Assembly: GCA_009760855.2 (NCBI GenBank)
Contig: WPIO01000106.1
Coordinates: 1,150,001 to 1,192,500 of the forward strand
Source: Cristatella mucedo
Taxonomy: Eukaryota > Bryozoa > Phylactolaemata > Cristatellidae
DNA: 42,500 bases
Direction: 5' to 3'
Shown in pieces: positions 1 through 19,989 of the stretch. The translations under genes and the position numbers were made by a program. A model generated the notes under the pieces. It was not told where the DNA came from. It ran no database searches and saw only the letters and a list, made by a program, of their open reading frames with translations. The stretch's first letter is position 1; the number at the start of each line of letters is the position of its first letter.

Positions 1-506
1 GAGCGCGCCGTCGCGCGTGCGCGAGCAGGCAGCGCCGACGAGCGCACTATTCCGGTCTAGACAGATTGGCAGATGCCGCGAGATTTAATGCCCGCCATAA
101 ACTGCAAAGCTCAGTTGGCGGCGCCGAAGCGGAAAACTTTTGATGAGTGTCGCTATCGTTGAAAAAATAGGCACGTCCGCCCAGGCGTTTAGAGGCTTAA
201 GAGGAATTTAAACAGAAATTTATTTTGTGGCCACTTCTCCTCACTTCTAAGCGAGCGATCGAACTCGTCGCCGCCGCCTTTACTGAGCCGAAACGTGGTT
301 TAGGCATTACTTCCCGATCGATTCGAGTGGCATTGTCAAGCCCTGTACGGCGGGTGCTTACTTATTTCCCGCTGCAAGCTGGATGGAAGCTGCCGGGGCT
401 CATCTGTCGTCATGTAATGGACGCTGTTTAATCAGCCGACCACTTCAGCGTCAGCCGACCGGTGGCGTTGCCAACGTTTCCAGCATTCGAAGGCTCCCGG
501 TTTCTT

Positions 507-790
507 GCGAAACGACAATTACTCTCCTGCTGCCGACTATGGCTCGTCCTTTTCAGCGGTCCTGAGCTGCTAGTTCCATGCTACTCACTACCTCAACTGT
601 TCTCCTGACTCTGCTATGCTTCCTATTTTCTCTTTGTTCTGCCTGAGGTGAAGTCTGTTGGCTACCGAATGCGTAGCGAAAGCCGTTTAGACTGTGAGTG
701 TGCCGCAAAAAAACTATCCTGCGTAACACCCACATTATCTTTATGGCTTTTTTTAATTGCAGACAGAGGTACATTACATATGTTGCGCGT
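507..790 (+). mobile_element. LINE-B 3' end fragment
   Basis: Aligns from CGAAACGACA..ACTCTC through CTGCCGACTATGGC, the ACTCACTACCTCAACTG segment, GTTGGCTACCGAATGCGTA and TCCTGCGTAACACC to GGTACATTACAT. It matches the end of the copy at 4846-5395. It holds the last residues of the reverse transcriptase reading frame and the 3' untranslated region. Confidence 0.8.
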
Positions 791-1319
791 GCTAGCGTTC
801 AAGGACTCCCGATCTGCACCATGACCCTCAATGTTTTTTTTTTTACAGCGCTCAAATGCTCTCCGCGCACCCACGACAGCGTGCAACGCAACGGCTCGCA
901 ATCCTAGATGCCTTGCTCTCCATCGTATCGCCGAGTTACGCGACAGCGCGATCTCTTCACCGGCGCCGCCAGCGCCGCCGCTACTTGCTGTCTGACCTCT
1001 TTTTGCTGCCACTTCTGCCGCTTAGTTTGCTTAGTTGCGCGAACTTGCAAATTCGCCTGCACCTCGCACCCAGTCTTACCCGAACCTCAAACCCATTCTA
1101 ATGCAATGGAATTCAGTTCATGGCGCCCTAAGAAGAACTCAATCTCCATTCAGGCATTTCTCTGGTGCCGCGGGCTCTAGCCCAAGCGCTCGGTCATAGC
1201 ATGCATTCACCTTGACCGTGGTCGAGGCGAGCACTTAAACCGCTGGGGTAAAGCAGTGCGAGGGCTCGTCACTCCACCCGCAGAGTCGGTACTGTGCGAG
1301 CGTGAAACCTTGACCTTCT

Positions 1320-1998
1320 GCAACTCACTGCTTGCTGGCCTACCGGCATGTGCGATCAGGCGATTGCAGCTGGTGCAAAACTCTGCAGCTAGGCTTGTCT
1401 GTCGTGAGCGTCGCAGTTGCCACTTCTCGCCGACCTGCACTGGCTACCAGTCAAGCAACGGATTGACTTCAAGGTTTTGTCGCTCACTTTTAGGTCCCTT
1501 CATTCTATGGCTCCAACCTATCTTTCAGATATACTACCCCATCAGGCCAAGCATCGTACCACCCGCTTTTCGGAATCCAACAGTCTACAAATACCTCGTA
1601 CAAACCTTAAATCCTTTGGAGACCGTGCATTTAGTTCATATGCTCCTAAAGCCTGGAACTCCCTCCCGACCTGCGTAAGAACATCCCCTGACCTGACCAC
1701 ATTTAAAAGGAACTTAAAAACACACCTATTTAGGACAGAATTTAGTGGGTCCCTGTGATTCGTCCTTTACGTGCCTATGCGTGCTGACACTGTACATGCT
1801 GCCACTAACCACATTTGCATGCTGACCCTGTGCATGACACCCCTACCATGTTATTCATTTTGTTTGTTTTTCAAGCATGATTTTACTTACCATTCAATTG
1901 CATTTCACTTTGCAGCAAATTTAAAGCGCCTAGAAAGAGATTACGTTCTCTGAGGGCGCTTTATCGAGTGCATTATTATTATAATTATTATTATTATT
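1320..1998 (+). mobile_element. LINE-A, 5'-truncated, with 15-bp target-site duplication
   Basis: Carries the C-terminal domain downstream of the reverse transcriptase in two frames (CAIRRLQLVQNSAARLVC; LHWLPVKQRIDFKVLSLTF; SYAPKAWNSLPTCVRTSPDL), then the 3' untranslated region, the hairpin and an (ATT)n tail. The 15-mer AAACCTTGACCTTCT occurs at 1305-1319 and again at 1999-2013, directly after the tail. A small deletion near 1429 relative to the longer copies shifts the frame. Confidence 0.95.
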
Positions 1999-3096
1999 AA
2001 ACCTTGACCTTCTCACGAATGCAGACAAAGTTTGAATCTCTTGGCTAGTTTTGCTGCATCTTCAGGCAGCGTTTGATGCCATCAATCGTCAAATCTACGA
2101 CAAATCATTGACGTCAAAAAGCCCAGTCGGTTAGGTTGAGGATTTAAAATATTTCAGACCTTATGCGAGCCTGTTTAAGCTACTTTTAAATGAAAAGAAA
2201 TGCTATTAATTTATCAATTAAGGTACAATACAGAATGGTAATGCCTTAAAAGTGCGTTGATACCCTGGAAAATGTTCACTATATTTGTGGGGAAGTGACA
2301 CAAACCAGAGGAAAAGTATCAAGTATCTCAAGTGAAGGCGACAACTCAGCTTTACTTCGGCTGTAAGATTAGTGACTAAAACTTGGGCCTTGGGCCCTGC
2401 ATATGTGCTGTGCTACGTGTACAATACAGCTTTCACGGTGGTTGCATTGCAAACGAGCATCAATGCCGTTTGCAGTCCCCAGAGTACGGAGAGAACCAAG
2501 CAACCACATTAATTACTCCTACTTCTGCCGGGCTCCTCTCTTTCCGGCGGAATAACGAATCAAAAAAAGTCGAGAATAGTCTACACAAACATTTTGTCTG
2601 CATTGAGACCAGTTCCGTATGGGAAGGGACTTCCTGTTCCAGAAACTCCAGCAGAATATTCTCTTGATTCATCTGATGAGGACCAGGAGGATAAGGATGA
2701 GCCGACCTGTTCTTTTACTGGTACGTCAGCATGCAGTGATCCTGATTTTCACTGATTTTGGTGCACCGTCAACCCCAAACAAGAAAAACATAGGAAGAAC
2801 TTATTGAGTTGGTTCGCGATTTGGATCGTGAACAAGACCACTTAGCCAAGAGCAAGGCAGAATGTCTAGAATCCAGACTCAAGCGATGGAATCTTCTCGA
2901 AGATGTCACAAATACTTCATATCAAAAGCGCCACCAGCACTTGGAGCCTATATTCAGAAAGGAAAGGAATCTGGTATTCTGTCCCAATATTGAGTGCTTA
3001 TTGAACGCCTTAAAAATCACTCGTGACTCGTAAGAATAGAGAATGTTTGTAGACTCTTCGAAACTGAGTCTTAAGATTGTGCTTTTTGCGCATTGG

Positions 3097-3172
3097 ATAA
3101 TAATAATGCACTTGATAACACGCCCTCAGAGAGCTTAATCTATCTCTAGGCGCTTTACATTTGCTGCAAATG
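3097..3172 (-). mobile_element. LINE-A 3'-tail-only insertion
   Basis: An antisense (ATT)n tail, the LINE-A hairpin and the TTTGCTGCAAA motif, about 75 bp in all, sit between the parts of the pseudogene encoding LFAHW and PPSIPVAHG. The gene sequence resumes directly on both sides, so the junctions are sharp. Confidence 0.85.
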
Positions 3173-3776
3173 GAAACCGCCTTCCATCTATTCCAGTAGC
3201 GCATGGTCTCAGCATGAAGGAGACATACGATAACCCAAAGCAGCCATTTAATTCCATTGAGTATAATAAGTCCAGCTCGAACTTCCGTGGTGATTGGAAG
3301 GTAGCTGCCCTTTTAATGGGACTGCAGCCAGGGACATACAGGATGCATGTGCTTGTTACGTCAGTGGGACCCCAAGCTAGGGAATCACAGCGAACTTGCG
3401 GAAGGAAGCAATGGACTCGCCGACAAAATATAGCAGTTGGAGGGAAGAATATCGAACATCAAGCTCTGGTCGAGGCTCGCAAAATACTGCTACCACCCTT
3501 TCACATCAAACTAGGTTTCTTCATGAAGAACTTCGTGAAAGCCACGGACCGGACTTCGCCAGCTTTGCGATATGATGCATGAAAAATGCCCTCGACTCAG
3601 CGAAGCAAGAGATTAGAGAGGTTAAAGTTCTGTGCGTACGCAGATTCGAGAGCTCTTCAAAGATGACCGGTTCAACAACTTGCTGTTGGTGACGCAAAAA
3701 AGCGTGGAATGCCTTTCGCCTAGTGTCTTCCAACTTTCTCAGGTTCATGTTGGGGCAGAAAACTAAAAGGCACTAG

Positions 3777-4006
3777 TAGAAGGCACGCTGATGCAGTATC
3801 AAACACTCGGACGCCACGTGTGTAGAAGGCACGCTGATGCAGTATCAAACACTCGGACGCCACGTGTGTAGAAGGCACGCTGATGCATTATCAAACACTC
3901 GGACGCCACGTGTGTAGAAGGCACGCTGATGCAGTATCAAACACTCGGACGCCACGTGTGTAGAAGGCACGCTGATGCAGTATCAAACACTCGGACGCCG
4001 CGTGCG
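3777..4006 (+). repeat. 46-bp tandem repeat, five copies, inside the pseudogene
   Basis: Five head-to-tail units start at 3777, 3823, 3869, 3915 and 3961. They are nearly identical: the third has a G-to-T change and the last diverges at its 3' end. Each unit begins TAGAAGGCACGCTGATGCAG and the first four end with a CACGTG box. The first unit in frame reads VEGTLMQYQTLGRHV, which is the sequence expected at this point of the parent family. So this is expansion of coding DNA, and since 46 is not a multiple of 3 it also shifts the frame. Confidence 0.95.
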
Positions 4007-4556
4007 TCTCTAAAGGTAAACTTTCTTCGTTCCCATTTGAATTCCTTCCCTGAAAACTACGGTACGGTTGGTGATGAACATGGCAAACATTTTCATAAAG
4101 ATATCGCAACAACGGAACAAAGACACCAGTGAAAATGGTCCACTACAATGCTGTCTGACTACTGCTGGGCTCTCATCAGAGATGCTATCAAACAGCCAAA
4201 CAAGAGACGGGTGATGAAATCTAAGAAGTAGTTTGTGACTTCATTCTTAGCGGGCATTAACCGTATGCCTATTAATTTTGCATGAATTGTGAGGTGTAAG
4301 CATTTTTGTATTGCTGAATACAAGCAGAAGAGCCACTTTTTCAATTTGACTGTCATATTCGTGTTGAGCACGTTCAAATGAATGGATGAGAAAAGACTAA
4401 TTTTCATTTCAGTAACATGACTTTTGTAAAATTGTGTTGACCATTGAAATAACCAATTGACATGCTTCACTTGATGTATGCGTAAATACCTATGAAGTGA
4501 CCTATTTCTCTTAGGGAGCTAGACAATCTTCGCTTTCCGATTATTTTTATTGTATT

Positions 4557-4616
4557 GCCTGAGATTAAGATTGTTGGCTGCCGATAGCTCACCGAAAGCC
4601 AGTCAGGGTGTGAAAG
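4557..4616 (+). mobile_element. LINE-B 3' untranslated scrap
   Basis: CCTGAGATTAAGATTGTTGG then CTGCCGATAGCTCACCGAAAGCC resembles the CCTGAGGTGAAGTCTGTTGGCTACCGAATGCG..GAAAGCC segment of the copy at 507-790. Short and diverged. Confidence 0.5.
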
Positions 4617-4760
4617 CATTTCATCCTGGTGACTTTGTGGGCATGCATACGACAAAAGGTATACAGTCATGCAATGCATGCACACAATGGTACTTGATTA
4701 AGTTTCTATATTCAAAAAATACAGTGTTTGGACGCTGTATTAGCGGGCCGGCCTCGAGGC

Positions 4761-4787
4761 TGACGATGACTAGCCACGTCATCGTCA
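4761..4787. repeat. Perfect 10-bp inverted repeat
   Basis: TGACGATGAC and its complement GTCATCGTCA are separated by seven bases. The repeat lies just upstream of the LINE-B fragment; no function is known. Confidence 0.8.
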
Positions 4788-4845
4788 CTCTCCCGCGCAA
4801 GCTCCCTGGCACATCCGCTCCTTCTAAGGCTGGTCTTCAAGTCCC

Positions 4846-5395
4846 AGCGGTTTGAGCACGTGTCACCTTTGCTGGAAGAGCTAGGATGGTTGCCGGTTGA
4901 GCAAAGAATACAGAACAAAGTTCTTACGCTGACCCACAAGGCCCGCCACGGCTTAGCTCCTTCGTACCTAGCTGAACTGCTGCATCAGTTTCAGCCTTTT
5001 CGCGCCCTCAGGTCCTGTGTGGACAATAAATTAGCTGTCCCATTCCTCCGCTTAAAGACAGTTGGCGACAGAAGCTTTAGCTCTGGAGGTCCTAGACTGT
5101 GGAAATTGCTTCCACAATTCTTACGCAACGACATCTACTCTCCGACTGCCGACTATGGCACATCTTTTTCAGCGGTCCTGAACTGCTACTTCTACGCTAC
5201 TCACTACCTCAACTGCTCTCCTAACTCTGCTATGCTTCCCACTTTCTCTTTGTTGCGTGAGACGAAGTCTGTGGGCTACCGAATGCGTACCGAAAGCCGC
5301 TTAGGCTGTGAGTGCGCTATACAAAACTCTCCTGCGTAACACCTACATGGTCTTTATGACTTTGTGGAGTTACTGACGGAGATACATTACAATAT
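4846..5395 (+). mobile_element. LINE-B 3' end with reverse transcriptase C-terminal domain
   Basis: Open for about 160 codons: FEHVSPLLEELGWLPVEQRI, then NKVLTLTHKARHGLAPSYL, LRLKTVGDRSFSSGGPRLWK and a tail of low complexity, followed by the 3' untranslated region shared with 507-790. HWLPV/GWLPV, the HKAxHGLAPxYL block and the FSSxGPRLWxxLP block are typical of the region after the reverse transcriptase in CR1/L2/jockey-like LINEs. It is 5'-truncated and the tail is ACATTACA-like rather than ATT. Confidence 0.85.
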
Positions 5396-5867
5396 TGCCG
5401 CTCCTGCTATGGCCGACGGACGGCTTTAGGGAGAAAAGAACGGCTGGTGCGATTTTGTTTTGGGCGCATATGCATCTTGTCACTGGCTTAATATATTAAA
5501 AAAGACGCTTATTATTAAGGATTTGGGGCCGAAAGCGTGGATTTGGTTGCTCCGGTTGGCGAAGTGGCCCGACCAGGCCCTGCCGCCCGCATGTATCTGG
5601 ATGAACTACTGTTATGACCACTGCCCGTAGGAAAAATCAATCTGAAATCATATTTAAATAGAATTATCATAGCAAGGTATCGGCGATGGGTCGCACTTGT
5701 GATAGCACGATGGATAGTCTGACGTGCGTAAATGCGGTGTTTCGTGGAAGCACGATTTAGAAAAGTGTTTTGGCGATAACATGAAGGTTTGTCTCTGGCC
5801 GAAGCGCTGGTGAAGAAAGGGCATGGCCAGTGTGGTTTCTATCCTTCCCGTAGAGCAGGATGGGTGG

Positions 5868-5955
5868 CACATTTGCCCCTGGGTCTTAGCCTGGGAGGTA
5901 AGGTGCTCGCTCTTCACGAACCAGGTCGTGGGCGCCAATGGCCGTTAAAATGTGG
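5868..5955 (+). mobile_element. Possible SINE-1 head fragment
   Basis: CTTAGCCTGGGAGGTAAGGT (A-box-like), then CTCTTCACGA and CCAGGTCGTGGG, resembles the tRNA-like head of SINE-1. The B box and tail are missing. Confidence 0.4.
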
Positions 5956-6109
5956 AACGCTCTTTGGCAGAAATTAATTCTGCAGTCGAGTCTGCTGACT
6001 TCTTGCCGCTTGCGTTTTTCTGCCTTAAACTGTCGCGAGGGCTGCGCGCATCGCAAAGACCATCTAAGGTCAAGGACGCAGAGACCGCTAGCCTGACGGG
6101 CAACTTTTC

Positions 6110-6310
6110 AGCGTCGCGCCGCTAGTTGGACGCGCCCGTCGGGCGCGCGCAGCCTACACACGCGCCGCTGTCGGCGAGCCGCGCCCACACGCGGAAGTGG
6201 CGACTCCAGCTGCGCGCAGCCGCAGCAGCAGCAGCCGCCGCGGCCGCGAAGCGTGCGTGAGCGAGAGCTGGCGTGCGTGTGCGCGCTGCGCGCGACTCCA
6301 CTTCATGAGC
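6110..6310. other. CpG-rich block upstream of Phm exon P1
   Basis: Dense CpG and GC-rich runs (for example GGGCGCGCGCAGCC) with a short (CAG)n stretch. Could be an unmethylated regulatory region or an internal promoter. No exon could be assigned in it. The rest of 5400-6460 shows no gene. Confidence 0.35.
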
Positions 6311-6462
6311 ACCTCTTCGTAGATCGCCACTGCTCGCCTTCTGTGCAGCGGATATCCGGGATGCCTAGCGACAGCAGTGCACTGCGGCCAAGTTGCTTAA
6401 CCCCCGCCCCGTCCCCCCCCACTTCGAGGAGTCGCTCACACTTGGTTGAAATTGTTTTGCAG

Positions 6463-15984
<9,522 letters not shown>

Positions 15985-16100
15985 CGCGCCAGAGCAGTAA
16001 ACCATGGCCGCCGCTTCAAAAACGTCCCTGATGTGGCTTGGCGCAATGCAGCAGCCAGGTCTCGTTAACTTGTGTGCGAAATCGGGTGTGCAGCTGAATG

Positions 16101-16106
16101 ATTAAA
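16101..16106 (+). terminator. Candidate polyadenylation signal of Phm
   Basis: ATTAAA lies about 117 nt after the Phm stop codon and about 100 nt before the antisense LINE-B copy. It is a plausible variant polyA signal, identified by position only. Confidence 0.35.
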
Positions 16107-16203
16107 ATGCTAAAGTGAAGCATTCCTTTTTGACAGTGCAGGCGATCGATTAGGCAATGTAATTTAATGCATCCCCGTCTGTAGCTCCATTAAGCAACAA
16201 CGG

Positions 16204-18240
16204 TTAAGTGGGTGTTACGCAGGAGTCTTCTTCGGTAGCGAACTCAAAGTATAGCCGGCTCTCGGTACGCTTGCGGTAGCCAACAGAATGTTTTTTCATT
16301 TCACAAAACAGAGAGAAAGTGTAAAGCCTAGCTGGGTCAGACGGGTGAAAGGAAGTTGATAATGCTGAAGTAACAGCCTAGGACGGATGGAAAAGATGTG
16401 CCACAGTCATCGGCAGTAGTAGAGATGTCGTTGCGTAAGAACTGTGGAAGTTAGTTCAATAGTCCAGGATCTATAGAGCATAATATTTGGTCATAAACAG
16501 TTAATAGAACAGCTAATTTATTGTCCATACAAGACTTAAGGGCATGAGCGGGCTGAAACTAGTGCATTAGTTTAGCTATGCGTGAAGTAGCGAAGCGATG
16601 CAAGGCTTTTTGGGTCTGAATAACAACCTAACTCTATATCCGTTGATAAACCGAAAGCCATCGGAGCTCTTTTAGCGAAGAGGCACGTGGCTGAACCTCT
16701 GAGATCCTGTAACTAACCTTAAAGCCATATTTATCACCTACTGCAGTGGTCTCGCGGCTTTTCCTTTGGTAGCCCAACCAAAATTAAATCTGCAATAGTC
16801 GAGCCGAGACAGAACCAAAGAGGCAGTTAAGGTTTTGCAAGACGCCATGTTTTTGCCATGTTTTTTGCCACCATGGTAGAAAGTCCCTTCTCTCGGATAG
16901 GGATCGGACGCGACAGCGACAGCTGTAGAGGCGGACTTCCTAATGAAACAATTCCAATTCAGGCAGTTTTCAAGGACAATCCCTAAATTACGAGAACATG
17001 GTGTGAGCCCACAATAGCATCACCTATTGGAATAAAAATGTCTTCTCATCCAAGCACACGCTCGGGGTGTCCTACGAGTAGCAGTTCCGTTTTGTCGTCG
17101 TTAAGTATACGGAAACTGACCAACATCTACGATCGAACGCCTGCTGCTTTAGCCGGCCGCCTGCTATTCGCTTCGCTGGCGGGGGGGGGGGCATCTCGCG
17201 CACGGCTACCTCTCAAGCTACTGCCGAGCCGTGCGGGCCGCGCCCCCCCCACTCGTTCGGCGGTTCCGCATTATTACTAGCTACGCGACGGACCGACGGA
17301 CCGCGTGCCGAGCTGCTGCTCGTGCATCGGACGAGTTGAAGGCCAAAGAAGCGCTAGATTTGTGGCTGGGCGCTTTCGTCATTTACAGCTCATCGAACGA
17401 ACGCATCGACTAGCTGCCGATCGGATATTGACGATTGACGAAACTTCCGGGGAAGTTAGGCTCGGCCGCTACAGCAACAACTGACTGCGGTTATTAATAA
17501 GACAAGCGTTCAGCTTATCGGCCACTGCCGACGAGTCTCAATTTAAATTAGAAAAACAGCCGAGTCTCATAAAATCATGAAATTGATAGCCGATTCAATT
17601 GGCCCGATTCACTTTTCCAAGAGGTTCAGTATAAATGAAAAACAGCAAAGGACCCAGAACGGATCGCTGTGGGACTTCACGGATGACTGGTGTAGGGGTC
17701 TGATCCCTATACGACTTGAATTGAACGTGATAGCGCAGGTAATATTTGATCCCCGCCAGTGCCTCGTCTTCCAAGCCGATCGTTATTCCAAATCTTCAAT
17801 GTGATATCGCGATCAATAGTGTCGAAGGCAGCTAAAAGATCAAGCAGGGCCAGAGCTGCGACGTTCCTGTCGTCACTGCTGCATCGGACGTCATTAGTTA
17901 CACGGAGGAGAGCCGTTTCAGCAAAGTTGCATCGCTAGAATTCCGACTGAAATCTATCTGACAAGTTATTCTTTTTTATGTGTGCTACAAGATGCTTAGC
18001 GAAAGTCTTATTGAGAATCTTTTTCAAAAAAGGTAGATGGGAAACTGGGAAAAAGTTGACCTAGGGAAACTGGTCGACAGTTTGCTAGGATCTTCGATTC
18101 TAAGCCGGGCTTTTTTAAGTATAGGTCGTTCAATGGCCAATTTGATGGACTTAAGACCAGCCCGTTATCCAGAGAAGTACTAAAAATCCGATTCATGGCT
18201 GGGCTAGGTGTGTCTGCCAGTGAAGACCACATAAGACATG
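16204..18240 (-). mobile_element. LINE-B, longest copy, degraded reverse transcriptase
   Basis: Minus strand, read 5' to 3' from high to low coordinates: LYLKKPGLESKILANCRPVS (about 18060-18120, motifs 1-2); LALLDLLAAFDTIDRDI (about 17810-17860, motif A); VPQRSVLGPLLFFIYT (about 17625-17680, motif B with R for the usual G); a degenerate motif C near 17560-17590 with no YADD; FRILNDDKTELLLVGHP (about 17070-17120, motif D); ALVLSRLDYCRFNF (about 16790-16830); LVTGSQRFSHVPL (about 16680-16710); then the 3' untranslated region ending with the complement of GTTGGCTACCG and TCCTGCGTAACACC. Stops are common. About 340 GC-rich bases at 17125-17465 fit no part of the element and look inserted. The gene is dead. 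Confidence 0.85.
17125..17465. other. GC-rich insert within LINE-B
   Basis: Lies between the remains of motifs C and D of the minus-strand LINE-B. It contains G11 near 17180 and C8 near 17245, and is much more CpG-rich than its surroundings. Identity unknown. Confidence 0.5.
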
Positions 18241-18284
18241 GTATAGGATATTTAGGAGATGAGCTGCTTTTTCTAGACTTGATT

Positions 18285-19537
18285 AATAATAATAAGAAGA
18301 AGAAGAATGCACTTGATAAAGCGCCCTCAGAGAACTTAATCTCTTTCTAGGCGCTCTAAATTTGCTGCAAAGTGAAATGCAATTGAATGGTAAGTAAAAT
18401 CATGCTTGAAAAACAAGCAAAATGAATAATATGGTTAGGGGTGACATGCACAGGGTCAGCATGCAAATGTGGTTAGTGGCAGCATGCACAGTGTCAGCAC
18501 GCATAGGCACATCAAGGACGAGTCACAGGGACCCACTAAATGCTGTCCTAAATAGGTGTTTTTAAGTTCCTTTTAAATGTGGTCAGGTCAGTGGATGTTC
18601 TGACGCAGGTCGGGAGGCAGTTCCAGGCTTTGGGAGCGTACGAACTAAATGCACGGTCTCCAAAGGATTTGAGGTTTGTACGAGGTGTTTGTAGACTGTT
18701 GGATTCCGAAAAGCCGGTGGTACCATGCTTGGCCTGATGGGGTAGTATATCTGAGAGATAGGCTGGAGCTAAAGAATGAAGGGACCTAAAAGTGAGCGAC
18801 AAAACCTTGAAGTCAATCCGTTGCTTGACTGGTAGCCAGTGCAGGTTGGCGGGAAGTGGAGTAATGTGGCAACTGCGATGCTCACGACAGACAAGTCTAG
18901 CTGCCGAGTTTTGCACCAGCTGCAATCGCCTGATCGCACATGCTGGTAGGCCAGTAAGCAGTGAGTTGCAGAAGTCGAGACGGGATGTCACGAATGCATG
19001 GACCAACTTGGACGTGGTATCCTTATCTAAACAAGCCCAAATTTTAGCAATGTTATGAAGCTGAAAATAGACCGATTTGACTGTGGAGCTGATATAATAA
19101 TAATAATAATATTGCACTTGATAAAGCGCCCTCAGAGAACTTAATCTCTTTCTAGGCGCTTTACATTTGCTGCAAAGTGATACGCAATAGAATAGTAAGT
19201 AAAATCATGCTTGAAAAACAAACAAAATGAATAACATGGTTAGGGGTTACATGCACTGGGTCAGCATGCAAATGTGGTTAGTGGCAGCATGAACAGTGTC
19301 AGCACGCATAAGCACATCGAGGACGAATCACAAGGACCCACTAAATGCTGTCCTAAATAGGTATGTTTTATGGTCGTCTAACGAGAGGTCACTTTGGAAT
19401 ATGACACCTAGATTTCGAGCGGATCCAACCGGAGACATGCTGGCAGAGCCAATTTTGAGAGTCAGCCTTTCCAATCTCTGAATCACACTGGGTTTGCCCA
19501 TAACTAGTAAGTTAGTTTTATCATCATTAAGGTAGCC
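18285..19537 (-). mobile_element. LINE-A, antisense, split by a nested copy of itself
   Basis: The host element is 18285-19093 plus 19370-19537 on the minus strand. The upstream part encodes LNDDKTNLLVMGKPSVIQRL and SARNLGVIFQSDLSLDDH; the downstream part resumes ISSTVKSVYFQLHNIAKI and runs through LHWLPVKQRIDF and SYAPKAWNCLPTCVR to the 3' untranslated region, hairpin and AT-rich tail (AAT/AAG on the plus strand). The 5' truncation is near 19537. Confidence 0.9.
19094..19369 (-). mobile_element. Nested short LINE-A copy
   Basis: About 276 bp, same orientation as its host: TYLFRTAFSGSL codons, the full 3' untranslated region, hairpin and (ATT)n. It sits exactly between the host codons for SLDDH and ISSTV. 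No clear target-site duplication was seen. Confidence 0.88.
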
Positions 19538-19989
19538 ACTTTGTATCCAGAAACCTCGGAAAATCTCTAAAGGAAGGTCACAGGTTTCAACTAAAAACAA
19601 TTGCCTGCATTCCGGTCCGGTCCGGCGGACCGACATCAGTCGGAGGGGGCTTTATAGGCATGCCTGTACGTTTGTTAGCACTTGAGTAGTGAGACCTTTC
19701 ACAATGTGCAAGCCTTCGCAATGTTCTTTCAATGAGCTTTCACAATGTTCACCTTCCTATAAACTTGTTTTATGTCAAACTGACAGAACTCGAGTTTTCT
19801 AGTGAAAGAAATGCCCAGAATTATTCAAGCTTTCGGGTGAAGACACGAAGGAAGACCGTCGTCCGACCGACGCTTCTTCAAGCGCGGCGTTCAAGCTTGC
19901 ACTTTAACCTGCGAAACCATTTCAAAGTTTTTCGATAAAATGATAAGAATTTCCAGGTTTCTTTTCAAGGACAGAGTGTAGGGGAGATT

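Larger units (their letters stand above)
2590..4215 (+). pseudogene. Decayed intronless member of an uncharacterised multicopy animal gene family
   Basis: I recognise the conserved blocks of a multicopy gene family of unknown function that I associate with arthropods, especially arachnids. In order: an acidic linker (YSLDSSDEDQEDKDE, about 2660-2700); LVRDLD...ESRLKRWNLL (2809-2900); RKRHQHLEP-like and FRKERNLVFC; RMFVDSSKLSLKIVLF (3035-3090); IPVAHGLSMKETYDNP (3190-3240); GDWKVAALLMGLQPG; ILLPPFHIKLG and MKNFVKATDRT (3485-3550); WNAFRLVSSNF (about 3705-3740); VNFLRSHLNSFPENYGT and GEHGK-like HFHKDIATTEQR (4018-4125); and SDYCWALIRDA (about 4153-4185). The copy is broken by stops and frameshifts, by a 75-bp antisense LINE-A tail (3097-3172) and by a 46-bp expansion (3777-4006). 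Function of the family is unknown to me. Confidence 0.75.

Noticed and set aside
3777-4006. CRISPR-like array
   Set aside because: Units are contiguous with no spacers and arise from coding sequence in an animal genome.
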